From: Gari tellinella
Lineage: Eukaryota; Mollusca; Bivalvia; Cardiida; Psammobiidae
Direction: 5' to 3'
DNA length: 64,000 bases
Assembly (NCBI GenBank): GCA_922989275.2
Contig: OV277866.1
Location: 77,164,328 to 77,228,327 of the forward strand
In this document: piece after piece, positions 33,220 to 44,824 of the stretch
Numbering within the stretch: position 1 is the first letter of the stretch
Layout: each line of letters opens with the position of its first letter
Position numbers and translations under genes: made by a program
Notes under the pieces: model-generated
Database searches by the model: none
Told to the model about the DNA's origin: nothing
Seen by the model: the letters and a program-made list of their open reading frames with translations, nothing else

Positions 33220-33731
33220 TATTTCGGTTTGGAAGACAAGTGGGCGAGAATGACCGATCGCTGTACATATCGTACCCACATTGACCGGTACTTCCTCAAC
33301 TCATTAGGGCCGTACTACCTTAATCATTTATTATTTTATTTATTTTTTGTCGGTCCAGAACAGTTTTGTTTATATTTTTCAATGACACTGTATAGATACA
33401 CATTAGCCAGTATTCCATGTTGCTGAGGATCAAATGTCATTCTTTGGAACTAAAAGCTATGGAGCTCCAAGAACCCGCGTCAATATTATAACAAACACAT
33501 TAGAGTCTGATCAGGCGCCGAGTAACTCGCCGTCTGATCAAACTCTAAACGGTGTGCCATTATGATTGAAAACAAATCTTCATGTTCAAGGCCCCGTCAT
33601 TTTTTAACTTATTTCATTGCGTTTTTGTGTAGTTTCGTATAAGATTTGAGAGGAATGACGTCATTTTCACTGTTACATCATTTTGGCAGAAAACAGTATC
33701 GTGCATTGCAAATAAAAAACCAAGTGTTGTA
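33220..33731. other. Intergenic; core 1 hairpin fragment
   Basis: A core 1 relative at 33500-33558 (TAGAGTCTGATCAGGCGCCG and inverse). No gene recognised. Confidence 0.5.
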
Positions 33732-33977
33732 CAGAGGAGAAAACGTTATTCTTTCTCAATAAACGCGTTAACACTAAAGCTATCATTTCTATTGCAAACA
33801 GTTTAGAGCCTGATCAAACGCCGGGTAACCCGGCGTCTGATCAGGCTCTAAACTGTTTGGCAGCATGATAAACATGAAATATCAGAATTGTCCAAAAGTT
33901 GCACTTTTCTACGTTTTAGTGTTTTGCGTTTGCGTTTAGTTTCCTTTAAACGGGAAAGAATAACGTGTTCTCCACTG
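33732..33977 (+). mobile_element. MITE family A copy (AACGTTATTC subfamily)
   Basis: CAGAGGAGAAAACGTTATTC to AACGTGTTCTCCACTG, TA-flanked. Core arms read TTTAGAGCCTGATCAAACGC. Confidence 0.93.
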
Positions 33978-34579
33978 TATGTGAGTTTATAGGCCAGTTG
34001 AAGACTTTATGGATTCTTGTTATACAATATATTTCATTAATCCCCGGGATTCTTGTTACATGTATACACTTATAATTTATTCCTGCTACTACATCTACAT
34101 GTGAGACCACTCGGCTAAAACTAATAAATATTGTAGAAAAACTCGATTTAACCAATTACCAAATATGTTCCCCCGTTTTCATGCCTTTAATTTACTTCTC
34201 CACTAACGAATATATTTCTACCACAAACAGTAATGAATATCCACCACAAGAACATTTTCCTGTACCTGCGGCGTCTGCTCATTATCCAAACTGTTTGCAA
34301 AGTCGCCTTTTGGCGCCATTGGCAGGGAAAGAGTAAAGTATACATGTATAGTATATGAAACTTTTGACCGATCATGAAAATGGGACGTTACTGTAACGTC
34401 ACCTACATTTAGGCATTTTATTTTGACAAATGACAGTTTGTATAATAATGCATGATGGAGTTATGCTACAAATATGCGAGGACACACCTCTGTTTTATGC
34501 TGGCCTGGTGCACTTTAAGTCTGTACCGGATGTTTCCCTTATATTCGTCTACTGAATAAAATTTCGTATTGAAGAAACC

Positions 34580-35000
34580 CTTCAGTGCCAGATTATCGTT
34601 ACCTTTTTGCAAAAATAAATAAAAGATTTCGTCTGCTAGATTAACCTCGGTTTCATTATCAAACTGTTTGGGTTCTTATCAGACGCCGTGTACAGTGGAG
34701 AATCTGTTATTCTTTCCCAATAAACGCGTTTACGCTAAAACTATTATTTGCAGTGCAAACAGTTTGGAGCCAGATAAGACGCCGGGTAACCCGGCGTCTG
34801 ATCAGGCTCCAAACTGTTTGCCACCAAGATAAACAAGAATTATCAGAATTGTCCAAAAGTTGTTCTTTTCTACGTTTTAGTGCTTTGCGTTTGCGTACTT
34901 TTGCGTTTAAACGGGAAAGAATAACAGATTCTCCACTGTAACTTGGCGTCTGCTTTGGATCGAAACCGATTGTAAATGACCAAATGCAAGGAACGTTTTT
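34580..35000. mobile_element. Core 1 element split by A
   Basis: CAAACTGTTTGGGTTCTTATCAGACGCCG before the insert and TTGGCGTCTGCTTTGGATCG after it form one hairpin when the A copy is removed. Outer ends unclear; TTCGTCTGCTAGA suggests family J. Confidence 0.65.
34693..34938 (+). mobile_element. MITE family A copy inside a core hairpin
   Basis: Intact young copy. TA at 34691-34692 and 34939-34940, located exactly at the hairpin tip of the host. Confidence 0.95.
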
Positions 35001-35214
35001 CCATAAGCTGCTTTAAATTATGGCCAGTCTATGGTTAATTGAGGAAACCTGATAAAAAATCAGAATGACCATATTATTAAAGATTAAACTTTGGCGCCAA
35101 AACAAACATTTGTATACAAAAACACACTGTCATTGATCTGAAAACGTTAATACAAGTAATCTGCTCACCCCCAATCCCATGGCGCAATGTCAGTTTTAAC
35201 ACAGATGGGTGCTT

Positions 35215-35470
35215 AAAGCAAGCTGGAAGTAAAACAGAACTTTCCTATTAGGAGATTTCTGTTTTACGTTCAGCCTGCTTTAACATTTCACTGCCTAACC
35301 CCGAGTACACGTTATTTGCAAACAGTTTTGATTATGATCAGACGCCGCTTGACGCGGCGTCTGATCAGGACCAAAACTGGTTGCCACTCATTTCAATAGT
35401 GCTAAAATTTGAGAAATGAAAGCAGACGACAATTGTTTGAAATTGATGACGTCATGGCGGTGAAGAGGTA
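35215..35470. mobile_element. Core 2 hairpin followed by J copy
   Basis: 35213-35285: CTTAAAGCAAGCTGGAAGTA with a degraded inverse. 35294-35470: CTAACCCCGAGTACACG, core 1 with GCTTGACGC tip, AAAGCAGACGACAATTG and GACGTCATGGCGGTGAAGAG, a J copy with degraded TTAA. Confidence 0.6.
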
Positions 35471-35639
35471 ACGCGGTCAGAATGTAGAAAAAGTTTCACA
35501 GGACGTGGTAGATACATGAAAAATGCATAACTTTGAGGAATAGGTAAATTACGTAGATTCTACATCTATTATTCGTATATAGGTAAAGAACTCCAACATT
35601 TTCTAAATGTAAATTTCACTAAATGTTCACTTTTGAGAA

Positions 35640-35882
35640 TCTCATCCATTTCCCCCACCCCCTCATATTTCATACAGTTTTCTCGGTGCCAAATTGTTTC
35701 GGTTTTGCACCTGTCGTCTTCATTGCAATTTTCAAATTTAGACATTTGCAATTTTGTCTTAAAAATATTGGAACACGTTTCAAACACTTTCGATTCAGAT
35801 CAGGAGCCGAGTTACTCGGCGTCCGATCTGGAAAACAAATTGTTTGCAAAATGCCAGCGATGACGTCATTGTCGGTGAGAAG
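35640..35882 (+). mobile_element. MITE family J copy, diverged
   Basis: Core 1 relative at 35790-35850 (GATTCAGATCAGGAGCCGAG), then GATGACGTCATTGTCGGTGA at the right. Confidence 0.55.
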
Positions 35883-36039
35883 AAAATCCCGTAGATTCAT
35901 TATCATTGGTTAGTTTCATTTCTTCAAAATACGTCACTTCCTATGTTGTCGCTGCAGCACATTGTAGGGGTGTTCTTCAATGGAACGCAAACGAACTGCA
36001 ACCGTATGTAGCAAACGATAAAGAGTGGTATATCATTGA

Positions 36040-36225
36040 CGTCCTTGGTAAACACTTTGAAGCCAGATCAGACGCCGAGTAACTCGGCGTCTGATCAGGC
36101 TCCAAAGTGTTTGCCACTGAGAGAAATGATTTGTCAACGTTTATTCAAGAAATTGACATTTTGTCATTTTCTATATTTAATTGTATTGAGTTTGTGTTTA
36201 AATTAAATTGAAACGGAAGAGTTTG
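36040..36225 (+). mobile_element. Family A-like core copy
   Basis: Perfect core 1 with CACTTTGAAGCCAGATCAGA arms (36048-36110) and an A-like spacer (TTTTCTATATTTAATTGTAT). TIRs not found. Confidence 0.6.
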
Positions 36226-36536
36226 TTTAGGTCTTACCCACTATCATGACAGGATTAATTGAATGCAGAAATCACAAACTGTAGCCTACCTGATAGAAAA
36301 ACAAACCAGAACATTAATGTGTCTCAATCGGTATACATGTATAAGCTTTGACAGCTTCCTAACCATTGTCATTCCTTAGGAGTTTTAGTCATTTTCAAAC
36401 TGTATCTTGAACGAACATATTTAATAAATAAATAATATTTAATAAATAAATAATAATAAATAATTTAGAAAAGTCCTAATTTATCGGCACTGACAAACAA
36501 ACAGTGAAACCAAATGTGGGTCGATTAACAAAATCA

Positions 36537-36782
36537 CAGGGCTGCCATTTCTCCGGATTTTTTTTCTGAATCTTCGGATTTTTTTCTAGTACATGGTAGC
36601 TTAAAGCAGGCTGAAAGTAAAGCAGAATGCGCCCTAAGGCGGATTCTGCTTTACTTCCAGTCTGCTTTAAGCAGCCACATGTCAACAAAACTAGAAACAG
36701 GCGATGGGGTAGAGGTACGATTCGTTAAAATGGTACTTGAAAAATGCAAATTTGAAATTCATGTCAACTTATGGAAGCCCTG
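36537..36782. mobile_element. hAT-like MITE family D copy 2
   Basis: Ends CAGGGCTGCCATTTCTCC and TATGGAAGCCCTG. Core 2 (AATGCGCCCTAAGGCGGATT). The B-like stretch GAAACAGGCGATGGGGTAGA follows. Confidence 0.8.
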
Positions 36783-36816
36783 AAAACCGTTTTGATACCG
36801 ATCAAGCCATGAGTTG

Positions 36817-37060
36817 CAGTGGAGAAGATGTTTTCCCTCCAAATAAACGTTTTTGTGCTAAAACAGAAGTTCTAATTTCTATTGCAAACAGTTTGGAGTC
36901 AGATCAGACGCCGGGTACCCGGCGACTGATCGGGCTCAAACGTGCTTGCCAATCAGATAAAAAGGAATCGTCAGAATTTTTCAAAAAGTGGTCAATTTCT
37001 ACACTTTATTGTATTGCGTTTAATAGTGTTTTCTTGACTGTTTCTCGTGCAAGAAGCTTT
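36817..37060 (+). mobile_element. Diverged family A copy
   Basis: CAGTGGAGAAGATGTTTTCC at the left, core 1 with CGCCGGGTACCCGGCG tip, spacer to about 37050. Right TIR lost. Confidence 0.7.
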
Positions 37061-37284
37061 CGACCACCATCGGGATGTTCTTTGAGAATTTCAAACGTAT
37101 AACAGACATTTACATTATTACTTTAGTCAGTTTTGAAGGCCAGTATAAGTCTTAGTTGACATTACATTGAATAAAAACCTCTTATTGAGAAACGCAGTAT
37201 GCCTGCTCGCTTTTATGTTGACCCCTAAGAGCATGCATATTGTGACTTTTATGTTAGAAATCATGTCAAGTGTTCAACACACCA

Positions 37285-37426
37285 GACCCGAAGGTTATAT
37301 AGCTTTTGAGTTGAGTCTGAGATCGTTCTAAAGCATTTGATTGGTCGGATTTTAGCAAAAGCTCAAATCTGACCACTTAAATGCTTAGAAAAGACTTCAG
37401 ACTCAACTGAAATACCTTATAACCTT
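37285..37426. mobile_element. Fold-back element family K, copy 3
   Basis: Arms AAGGTTATATAGCTTTTGAG and TACCTTATAACCTT, inner TTGATTGGTCGGATTTTAGC. The most diverged K copy. Confidence 0.7.
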
Positions 37427-37806
37427 TTACCTTGAACTCTTTTAGCACTGAGTATAGTTCTTTCGTCTACAACAATTGTTGTCTGCTCTATTTCTTTAAT
37501 TAACCTTCTTTGCATCTAACTTTACAACAATATTAAAAAAGACGCTTTTATGGCTAAAATGGTTAATGGTTTTGGCAATGGATTTTGGCGAGTAAGATTT
37601 TACCGTGTCTTTTTGGCATTGACAAAAACATGCCCACCATTTTTAGTCTGTAGTATTTTCGGTTAATGATTTGAATGTGCTCATGAGTGAAATCCTACCA
37701 ATGTGCGCAAGGATTTTAATATCTAAGCCAGTCAATTGTTAGTAAAACATCATATCACATGCCATGAACATGTTGTTAGTGTTGCATATTTATCTTCATA
37801 TGTAAA

Positions 37807-38279
37807 GAGTAAAACCTCTCTATAATGACCACGTAAAAAAAGGCCAATTGACTACACATGGAAGACAGGTGACAGCAGCTTAAAAATGCAAAGTCAAACT
37901 AAAACAGAATGCTTCTAAAGGAGTTTTCTGTTTAACGTTCACCTTGCTTTAAGCAACAACCTGCCTTAAAACAAAATGATAACTTAATTTAGTGGCCGTT
38001 AAAGACAAGGCTTCCATAAGTTGATAGAAACAATCCTAAGATTTCAAAATTTTCAAATTTTCTAGCGCTGTTTTCCGAGTTGTATCTTTAACCCATAGAC
38101 TGTTTCTAGTTTTTTAGACACGTGATGCTTAAAGCAGGTTGAAAGTAAAGCAGAATGCGCCATAAGGCGCATTCTGCTTTACTTTCAGCCTGCTTTCAGC
38201 TTCCATTTGTTGAAATAAAAATCCGAAGATTTCAGAAAAATCCGGAGAAATGTCAGCCCTGTAAAGAAAGGTTTTACAG
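37807..38279 (+). mobile_element. MITE family E copy interrupted by D
   Basis: Left end GAGTAAAACCTCTCTATAAT, core 2 variant (GCTTCTAAAGGAGTTTTC). The right TIR is split: TTAGTGGCCGTTAAAGA before D and TAAAGAAAGGTTTTACAG-TA after it. Confidence 0.8.
38006..38261. mobile_element. hAT-like MITE family D copy 3, inside E
   Basis: CAAGGCTTCCATAAG to AAATGTCAGCCCTG. Flanks GTTAAAGA and TAAAGAAA look like an 8-bp duplication with a 1-bp slip. Contains a perfect core 2 and a B-like interior (AACCCATAGACTGTTTCTAG). Confidence 0.82.
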
Positions 38280-38444
38280 TAAATTGGACGCATCAAAGCC
38301 CCAGAGCGACAACTTGCCTGCACGCATCTTCGGTTTCAGAGTGATAAGTGTTTTGTGGCACATGTATCAACCTGTACAGTAATCCTTAGATAATCCGACC
38401 AATTAAAGACTAGTTTTCGCGGTTGTTTAAAACAAGTTGAATAC

Positions 38445-38515
38445 TTAAAGCAGGGTGAAATTAAAGCAGAAAGTTCCTGAAGGAGTTTTCTGCTTTACTT
38501 TAATCCTGATTTAAG
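38445..38515. repeat. Core 2 hairpin
   Basis: CTTAAAGCAGGGTGAAATTA...AAAGTTCCTGAAGGAGTTTT...; outer ends of the carrying element are not evident. Confidence 0.65.
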
Positions 38516-38835
38516 CAACCATCTATCGATAACATCGCAAGAACAAATATGTATTTGATTGGTTAAAGTTTACAGGAGTTATTGTTCGTCATATGAAGGT
38601 TATATACGCGTACATGTATACTGAAATATTTACAACATGTGCGATTTTAACGAGTCAAAATTAAAAGTACTTTATTCACGGTTAAAGTGCATCAACGTGG
38701 CGTTACTTTTGTTGTGAGTTACTGCGAAATGGCATCATTTAGAGGCATACATTTACCAGTGTCCATTATGTAGGCAAACTCTTTTTTCGACATGACTGAA
38801 AACACCATATACCATAGCCGCGTTACATGTTTTAC

Positions 38836-39090
38836 CAGGGCTGCCATAAGTTTACATAAAAAATCCTAAGATTTTCAAACTTGCATTTTTCAAGTGCGAT
38901 TTTACGAATCGTAACTTTACCACATATCCCTTTTCTTGTTCTGTTGACATGCGACTACTTAAAGCAGACTGTTAGTAAAGCAGAATGCGCCTTAGGGCGC
39001 ATTCTGCTTTACTTTCAGCCTGCTTTAAGCTACCATGTACTGGGGAAAAATCTGGAGATTTAGGAAATATCCGGGAAAATGGCAGCCCTG
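38836..39090. mobile_element. hAT-like MITE family D copy 4
   Basis: CAGGGCTGCCATAAG and AAATGGCAGCCCTG, flanked by GTTTTAC and GTTTAAC (near-identical duplication). Perfect core 2 tip GAATGCGCCTTAGGGCGCATTC with one mismatch. Best D copy for defining the TIR. Confidence 0.88.
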
Positions 39091-39096
39091 GTTTAA

Positions 39097-39331
39097 CCCA
39101 TTGAAGCCTAGAGACGAGTATACGCGTCCTAACAAACTGTGTTCTTTTGAAGAGAACACTTTAGAAGAGTCTCATGTAAACATTTGCGGATCAGAACAGA
39201 GGGCCACGGCATGACCCCCTGGTTACTGTCTACACTGTTGTCATTTTGTAATAAAAGATCAATCCTAAATCGACAAACGCATATAGACTTAATTTGAAAC
39301 CGAAATTTGAAAGTTTCATGGTTCAATTAGT
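39097..39331 (+). mobile_element. MITE family H copy
   Basis: TTAA at 39093-39096 and near 39332-39335, CCCATTGAAGCCTAGAGACG left end, ACGAGTATACGCGTCC, and GAAAGTTTCATGGTTCAA right end. Confidence 0.72.
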
Positions 39332-39590
39332 TTAAGAAAGTTATTAAGTTTGAATGATGAGATCTTTACATTTGATTCAATGAAAACAGAATCATTTTTG
39401 TGTACGTTTGTGCCATTATATTACATAAAACAGGGTTTTATCTAATTCCAGTCAAACTAGTTGCCACCATTAAAACTGAATGTCTTGTCTTTAAGACATG
39501 TTGCAGCTTAATGCAAATCGCAGTTTGTAGCTTAATAAAGAACAAGTCTATAACCATTACTATGCCGGGAAAATAGTATACAGTGAAACT

Positions 39591-40009
39591 CGCTTATAAC
39601 GAAATTTGATATAACGAAGTATCGGCTAGAAGGAAACACAATTTATTTCCCATCGGTAATAAACGTATATATAGTAAATTTAGTGTCAAGGCTGCCATTT
39701 CCCCGGATTTTTCCTAAGTATTCGGATTTTTATCCTAGCATATCGTAGCTAAAACAGGCTTAAAGTAAAGCAGAATGCGCCTTAAGGCGCATTCTGCTTT
39801 ACTTTCAACCTGTTTTAAGCAGTCACGTGTCTTCAAAATAAGAAACAGACTATGGGGTAAAGGTACGATTAGTAAAATTTGAAATTTGAAATCTTAGCCT
39901 TATGCCAGCCCTGTGGTGTAACATAATAAAATTTGGATTTGACGAAAGAAATCAGACGGTCCGACGGTCCCGACGGTCCCGACGTCTTCGTTATAAGTGA
40001 GCTTCACTG
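39591..40009. mobile_element. Family N element interrupted by D
   Basis: TA-flanked inverted ends CAGTGAAACTCGCTTATAAC and CGTTATAAGTGAGCTTCACTG. Near the right end CCGACGGTCC is repeated in tandem. The D insertion occupies its centre. Confidence 0.85.
39687..39913. mobile_element. hAT-like MITE family D copy 5, inside N
   Basis: CAAGGCTGCCATTTCCCC to TATGCCAGCCCTG with a perfect core 2 (AATGCGCCTTAAGGCGCATT). Flanks TAGTGT/TGGTGT are consistent with a mutated duplication. Confidence 0.82.
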
Positions 40010-40200
40010 TAGGTGTACACTGTATACATGTATGATTGGCAAACAGTGTAAAACTAGTTCAGAGGACTCCATAAGGAGGTCTCAAATCACGATCTGCAAT
40101 GTTTTCCTACTTTAGATATTGACATCAACTGGTCATTTTTACCTAAAAGCGGAATAGTCCATTTAGAATAGAAATCATCTTAGAGACTATTAAACCCTCC
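40010..40200. other. Family I/H fragment
   Basis: GGCAAACAGTGTAAAACTAG and AGAGGACTCCATAAGGAGGT correspond to the family I core; ends are lost. Confidence 0.5.
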
Positions 40201-40345
40201 AATGTGTATTCATTTGAAACGTCACTGGTCACGTGATTGGCTGTATTTCATTATTGTTATTGTTACTTTGTTAGCTTCGTATTTTTTTCTGTATAATAAA
40301 ACTGCAATATCCCATGAATGTAAATATTTATATAAATGTTCTTGT

Positions 40346-40667
40346 ACAGAGGAGCAGACGTTATTCTTACCCCAAAAAACGCGTGTATGCATATAAACCT
40401 TATGTTCATTGCACACAGTTTAGAGCCTTATCAGACGCCGAGTTACTCGGCGTCTGATCAGGCTCCAAACTGTTTACCATACAGAATAGAAACTTGATCA
40501 AAATAAGTGTTATTGCTCTAATTCTTCAATATTATCAAAAATATGTTTTAAAAACAACCTCTTCTTTTTTCTTCGTCTTATAGCTTTTAAACCCACTTTT
40601 TCTACATTGAAATTGCATTTTGCGTTTTGTTTCGTTTAAAGGGGAAAGAATGCTGCCTTGTCCCCTG
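40346..40667 (+). mobile_element. Diverged long family A copy
   Basis: CAGAGGAGCAGACGTTATTC at the left and GAATGCTGCCTTGTCCCCTG at the right. Perfect core 1 with GAGTTACTC tip; about 75 bp of extra AT-rich sequence in the spacer. Confidence 0.75.
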
Positions 40668-40936
40668 TGTTAAGTGTAAAGTGTACTGTACATTTCGTTG
40701 TATAAGCCAAAGATATATTTATTGAATTAAGGTGTGTATATACGACGCGTCCCCCCAAGTGTACTTATTTATGCACTGTATGCGACACCATGTCGCATAA
40801 AAATGAAATGAAAATAAATTGTTATATAATTATTACCATGGAATTTTGTTTTGATATCACATACCTTGTTACTATGACAACACGGATACATAAACATGTA
40901 TGTAACACACCCTTTTGTCCAGTTTAAAACTGATTT

Positions 40937-42363
40937 TTAGCTCACCTGAGCCTTAGGCTCAAGGTGAGCTATTGTGATCCCATTCCGTCCGTAGTCCGGC
41001 GTCCGTCGTACGTCGTCCGTCGTCCATCCACATTTTCAAACAACATCTCCTCTGAAACCACTGACCCGATTTCAACCAAACTTTATTAGAACCTTCAGTG
41101 ACAAGGGGGAACGAAATCTTGTTCAAAGTTTTTGGCTAGAGTTATTCCCCTTGCTGTGGGACTAGATTTTCTAACATGACCGTATAGACAACTTTTAATG
41201 CATAAGAACATCTTTAAAAATCTTCTTCTCAGAAACCAAAAGACCCAGACCTTTGATACAATGTATTTGGTATGTATCATAACCTAATGATCTTCTATCA
41301 AGATTGTTCAAATTTTGACCCTTGGGCCAAAAATTGACCCGCCCTGGGGCATATCAGTTTTTCTTAGGAAACTCTTCTTATCTGAAACTGTTTTGCCTAG
41401 ATCATTAATATTTGACATGTAGCTTTGCCTTATGGTCCTCTACCAAGATTGTTCAAATTATGACCCCTGGGTCAAATTTGGCCCCGCCCTGGGGCTTATC
41501 AGTTTTACATAGACTTATATAGGAAAACCTTTAAGAATCTTTTACTCTGAAACTGTAAGGCCCAGATCTTTAATATTTGACATATAGCTTTGCCTTGTGG
41601 TTCTCTAACAAGATTGTTCAAATTATGACCCCTGGGCCAAAAATGGCCCCGCCCTCGGGCTTATCAGTTTTTCATAGGAAAACCTTTAAAAATCTTCTTC
41701 TCTTAAACTGTATGGCCTAGATCTTTAATATTTGACATAAAACTTTGCCTTGTGGTCTTCTACCAAGACTGTTCAAATTATGACCCCGGGCCAAAAATTG
41801 CCACGCCTTCGGACCTATTACTTTTTTATAGGAAAACCTTTAAAAATCTTCTTCTCTGAAACCGTAAGGCCAAGATCATTTATATTTGACATGTAGCTTT
41901 GCCCTATGGTAGGTACTCTACCAAGATTGTTCAAATTATGACCACTTGATCAAATTTGGCCCCGCCCTGGGGCTTATCAGTTTTACATAGACATATATAG
42001 GAAAACCTTTAAGAATCTTTTACTCTGAAACTGTAAGGCCCAGATCTTTAATATTTGACATATAGCTTTGCCTTGTGGTTCCCTACCAAGTGTGTTCAAA
42101 TTATGACACCTGAGCCAAAATTGGCCCCACCCAGGGGCTTACATGTATCAGTTTTTATAGGAAAACCTTAAAAAGTCTTCTTCTCTTAAACCGTAAAGCC
42201 CAGATCATTAATATCTGACATGTAGCTTCGCATTGTGGTCCTCTACCAATATCAAATTATGGCACCTGGGTCATAGCTATATCAAAATGTTGTCTTGCCC
42301 AGTCAGACTCTATGGTACAATGTCCTCAGGTGAGCGAAATGTGACCCTCTAGGTCTCTTGTTT
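40937..42363 (+). repeat. Mollusc-type dispersed repeat G, copy 1
   Basis: Starts TTTAGCTCACCTGAGCCTTA and ends CAGGTGAGCGAAATGTGACC..GGTCTCTTG. Inside, a unit of about 160 bp recurs about six times (motif TTCAAATTATGACCCCTGGG near 41452, 41614, 41776, 41932 and others). I recall this sequence type as abundant in bivalve genomes; it has no coding capacity. Confidence 0.85.
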
Positions 42364-42495
42364 TAATTCCCGTTTAAAGAAACTGCAATTAAATATTGAC
42401 AATAACAGTTGCTTGATAGTTTTGGCAATATTTGTATCTGAGAGTCAAACAGATTAGAGGCTACATGTACGTGATTTCGTTAGTGCCATTGCCTA

Positions 42496-42741
42496 CAGTG
42501 GAGAAAACGTTATTCTTTCCCAATAAACACGTTTACGCTAAAACTATTTTTTCCAATGCAACCAGTTTGGAGCCAGATCAGACGCCGGGTAACCCGGCGT
42601 CTGATCAGGCTCCAAACTGTTTGCCACTCAGATCAACATGAATAGTCAAAAATGTCGAAAAGTTGTCCTTTTCTATGTTTTAGTGCAATGCGTTTGCGTA
42701 CGTTTGCGTTTAAACGGGAAAGAATAACATATTCTCCACTG
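42496..42741 (+). mobile_element. MITE family A copy bordering the satellite
   Basis: Intact TA-flanked copy (CAGTGGAGAAAACGTTATTC). The satellite starts within a few bases of its right end. Confidence 0.94.
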
Positions 42742-43339
42742 TACTATCGTCAATTCGACAGTACGGCGGTGATACTGCGACAGTACGTCGGTGATGCTAC
42801 AGCAGTACGACGGTGATATTACGGGATTGTGACGGTGATGATAAAACAGTACGACGGCGATAACACGACAGCACGACGGTGATACTACGACAGTACGACG
42901 GTGATACTACGACAGTACGCCGGTGATTTACAGCAGTACGACGGTGATATTTCGACAGTACAACGTTGATAACACGACAATACGGTACTACGAAAGTAGG
43001 ACGGTAATAATGCGACAGTAGGACGGTGATAATTTGACAGTATGACAGTGTTTACGCGAAAGTACGCCTGTAAAACTACGGCAGTACGACGGTGATACTA
43101 CGACAGTACGACGGAGATAACACGACATTACGACGGTAATAAAACGATTCTGCGTCGGGGATAACACGACAGTACGTCAATGATACTACGACGGTGATAA
43201 CACGACAGTACGCCAGTGCTACTTCGACAGTACGACGGTGATGACACGACGGTACGCCAGTGATACTACATGTACGACAGTGATAACATGACGGTAGGCC
43301 AGAGATACTACGACAGTACGACGGTGATAACACGACGGT

Positions 43340-44000
43340 ACGCCAGTGATACTACGAAAGTACGACGGTGATAACAGTGATACTGGTATATCGACAGTAC
43401 AACGATGATAACACGACATTACGCCAGTGATACTACGAAAGTACGACGGTGATAACAGTGATACTGGTATATCGACAGTACAACGATGATAACACAACAT
43501 TACGTCAGTGATACTACGAAAGTACGACGGTGATAACAGTGATACTGGTATATTGACAGTACAACGATGATAACACAACATTACGCCAGTGATAAAACGA
43601 AAGTACGACGGTGATAACAGTGATACTGGTATATCGACAGTACAACGATGATAACACGACATTACGCCAGTGATAAAACGAAAGTACGACGGTGATAACA
43701 GTGATACTGGTATATCGACAGTACAACGATGATAACACGACATTACGCCAGTGATAAAACGAAAGTACGACGGTGATAACAGTGATACTGGTATATCGAC
43801 AGTACAACGATGATAACACGACATTACGCCAGTGATAAAACGAAAGTACGACGGTGATAACAGTGATACTGGTATATCGACAGTACAACGATGATAACAC
43901 GACTTTACGCCAGTGATACTACGAAAGTACGACGGTGATAACAGTGATATTGGTATATCGACAGTACAACGATGATAACACGACATTACGCCAGTGATAA
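43340..44000. repeat. 81-bp higher-order repeat in the satellite
   Basis: The motif ACGCCAGTGATA recurs at 43340, 43421, 43502 (ACGTCAGTGA), 43583, 43664, 43745, 43826, 43907 and 43988, every 81 bases. 81 is divisible by three, which creates a 268-codon antisense open frame. Confidence 0.95.
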
Positions 44001-44289
44001 AACGACAGTATGACAGTGATAACAAGACAAAATAAAATAAATTACAAAAAGACAGTGCGTCGAAGATAAAACGATACTACGATGTAAATAACACGACAGT
44101 ACGCCAGTGATACTACGACAGTTCGACGGTAATACTAAGACAGTACGACAGTGATAACACGACATAACGACGGTGATACTAAGACAGTACGACAGCGATA
44201 ACACGGCAGAATGTCGGTGATAATACCACAGTTCGCCAGTGTTACTACGACAGTACGACGGTGATACTACGACAGTACTACGGTGAATA

Positions 44290-44352
44290 CAGTGCTTTTG
44301 AACGTACAACTTCTATGTAAAAAGAGCGCTATATAAATCGGGTATAATAATA
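44290..44352. other. Non-satellite insertion with retroelement-like tail
   Basis: GCGCTATATAAATCGGGTAT followed by AATAATAAATAATA interrupts the satellite. This resembles the 3' tail of dispersed SINE/LINE-type repeats. Confidence 0.5.
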
Positions 44353-44560
44353 AATAATACACTGATATCACGACTGTACGACGGTGATGACACGACATTA
44401 CGCCGGCGATATTACGACACCGATAACACGACAGTGAGATGGTTATAACACGACAAAACGACAGTACGACGTTAATAACACGAGAAAATGACTGGACAAC
44501 GGTGCTACTGCAACAGTACGACGGTGATACTACGACAGTACGACGGTGATAACACGACAG

Positions 44561-44824
44561 TATGCCTGTAAAAACACGACAGTACGCCGCTGATAATACG
44601 ACAGTACGACGGTGCTACTAAGACAGTACGACGGTGATAACACGACAGTATGCCTGTAAAAACACGACAGTACGCCGCTGATACTACGACAGTACGACGG
44701 TGCTACTAAGACAGTACGACGGTGATAACACGACAGTATGCCTGTAAAAACACGACAGTACGCCGCTTATAATACAACAGTACGACGGTGCTACTATGAC
44801 AATACGCTGGCGATACCACGACAG
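44561..44824. repeat. 88-bp higher-order repeat in the satellite
   Basis: TATGCCTGTAAAAACACGAC recurs at 44561, 44649 and 44737; 88 is four 22-bp units. Confidence 0.9.

Noticed and set aside
43219..44025. 268-codon antisense open frame, and neighbouring frames rich in SPSYCRSITVV
   Set aside because: Created by the 81-bp satellite period, a multiple of three. Low-complexity periodic translation without any domain.
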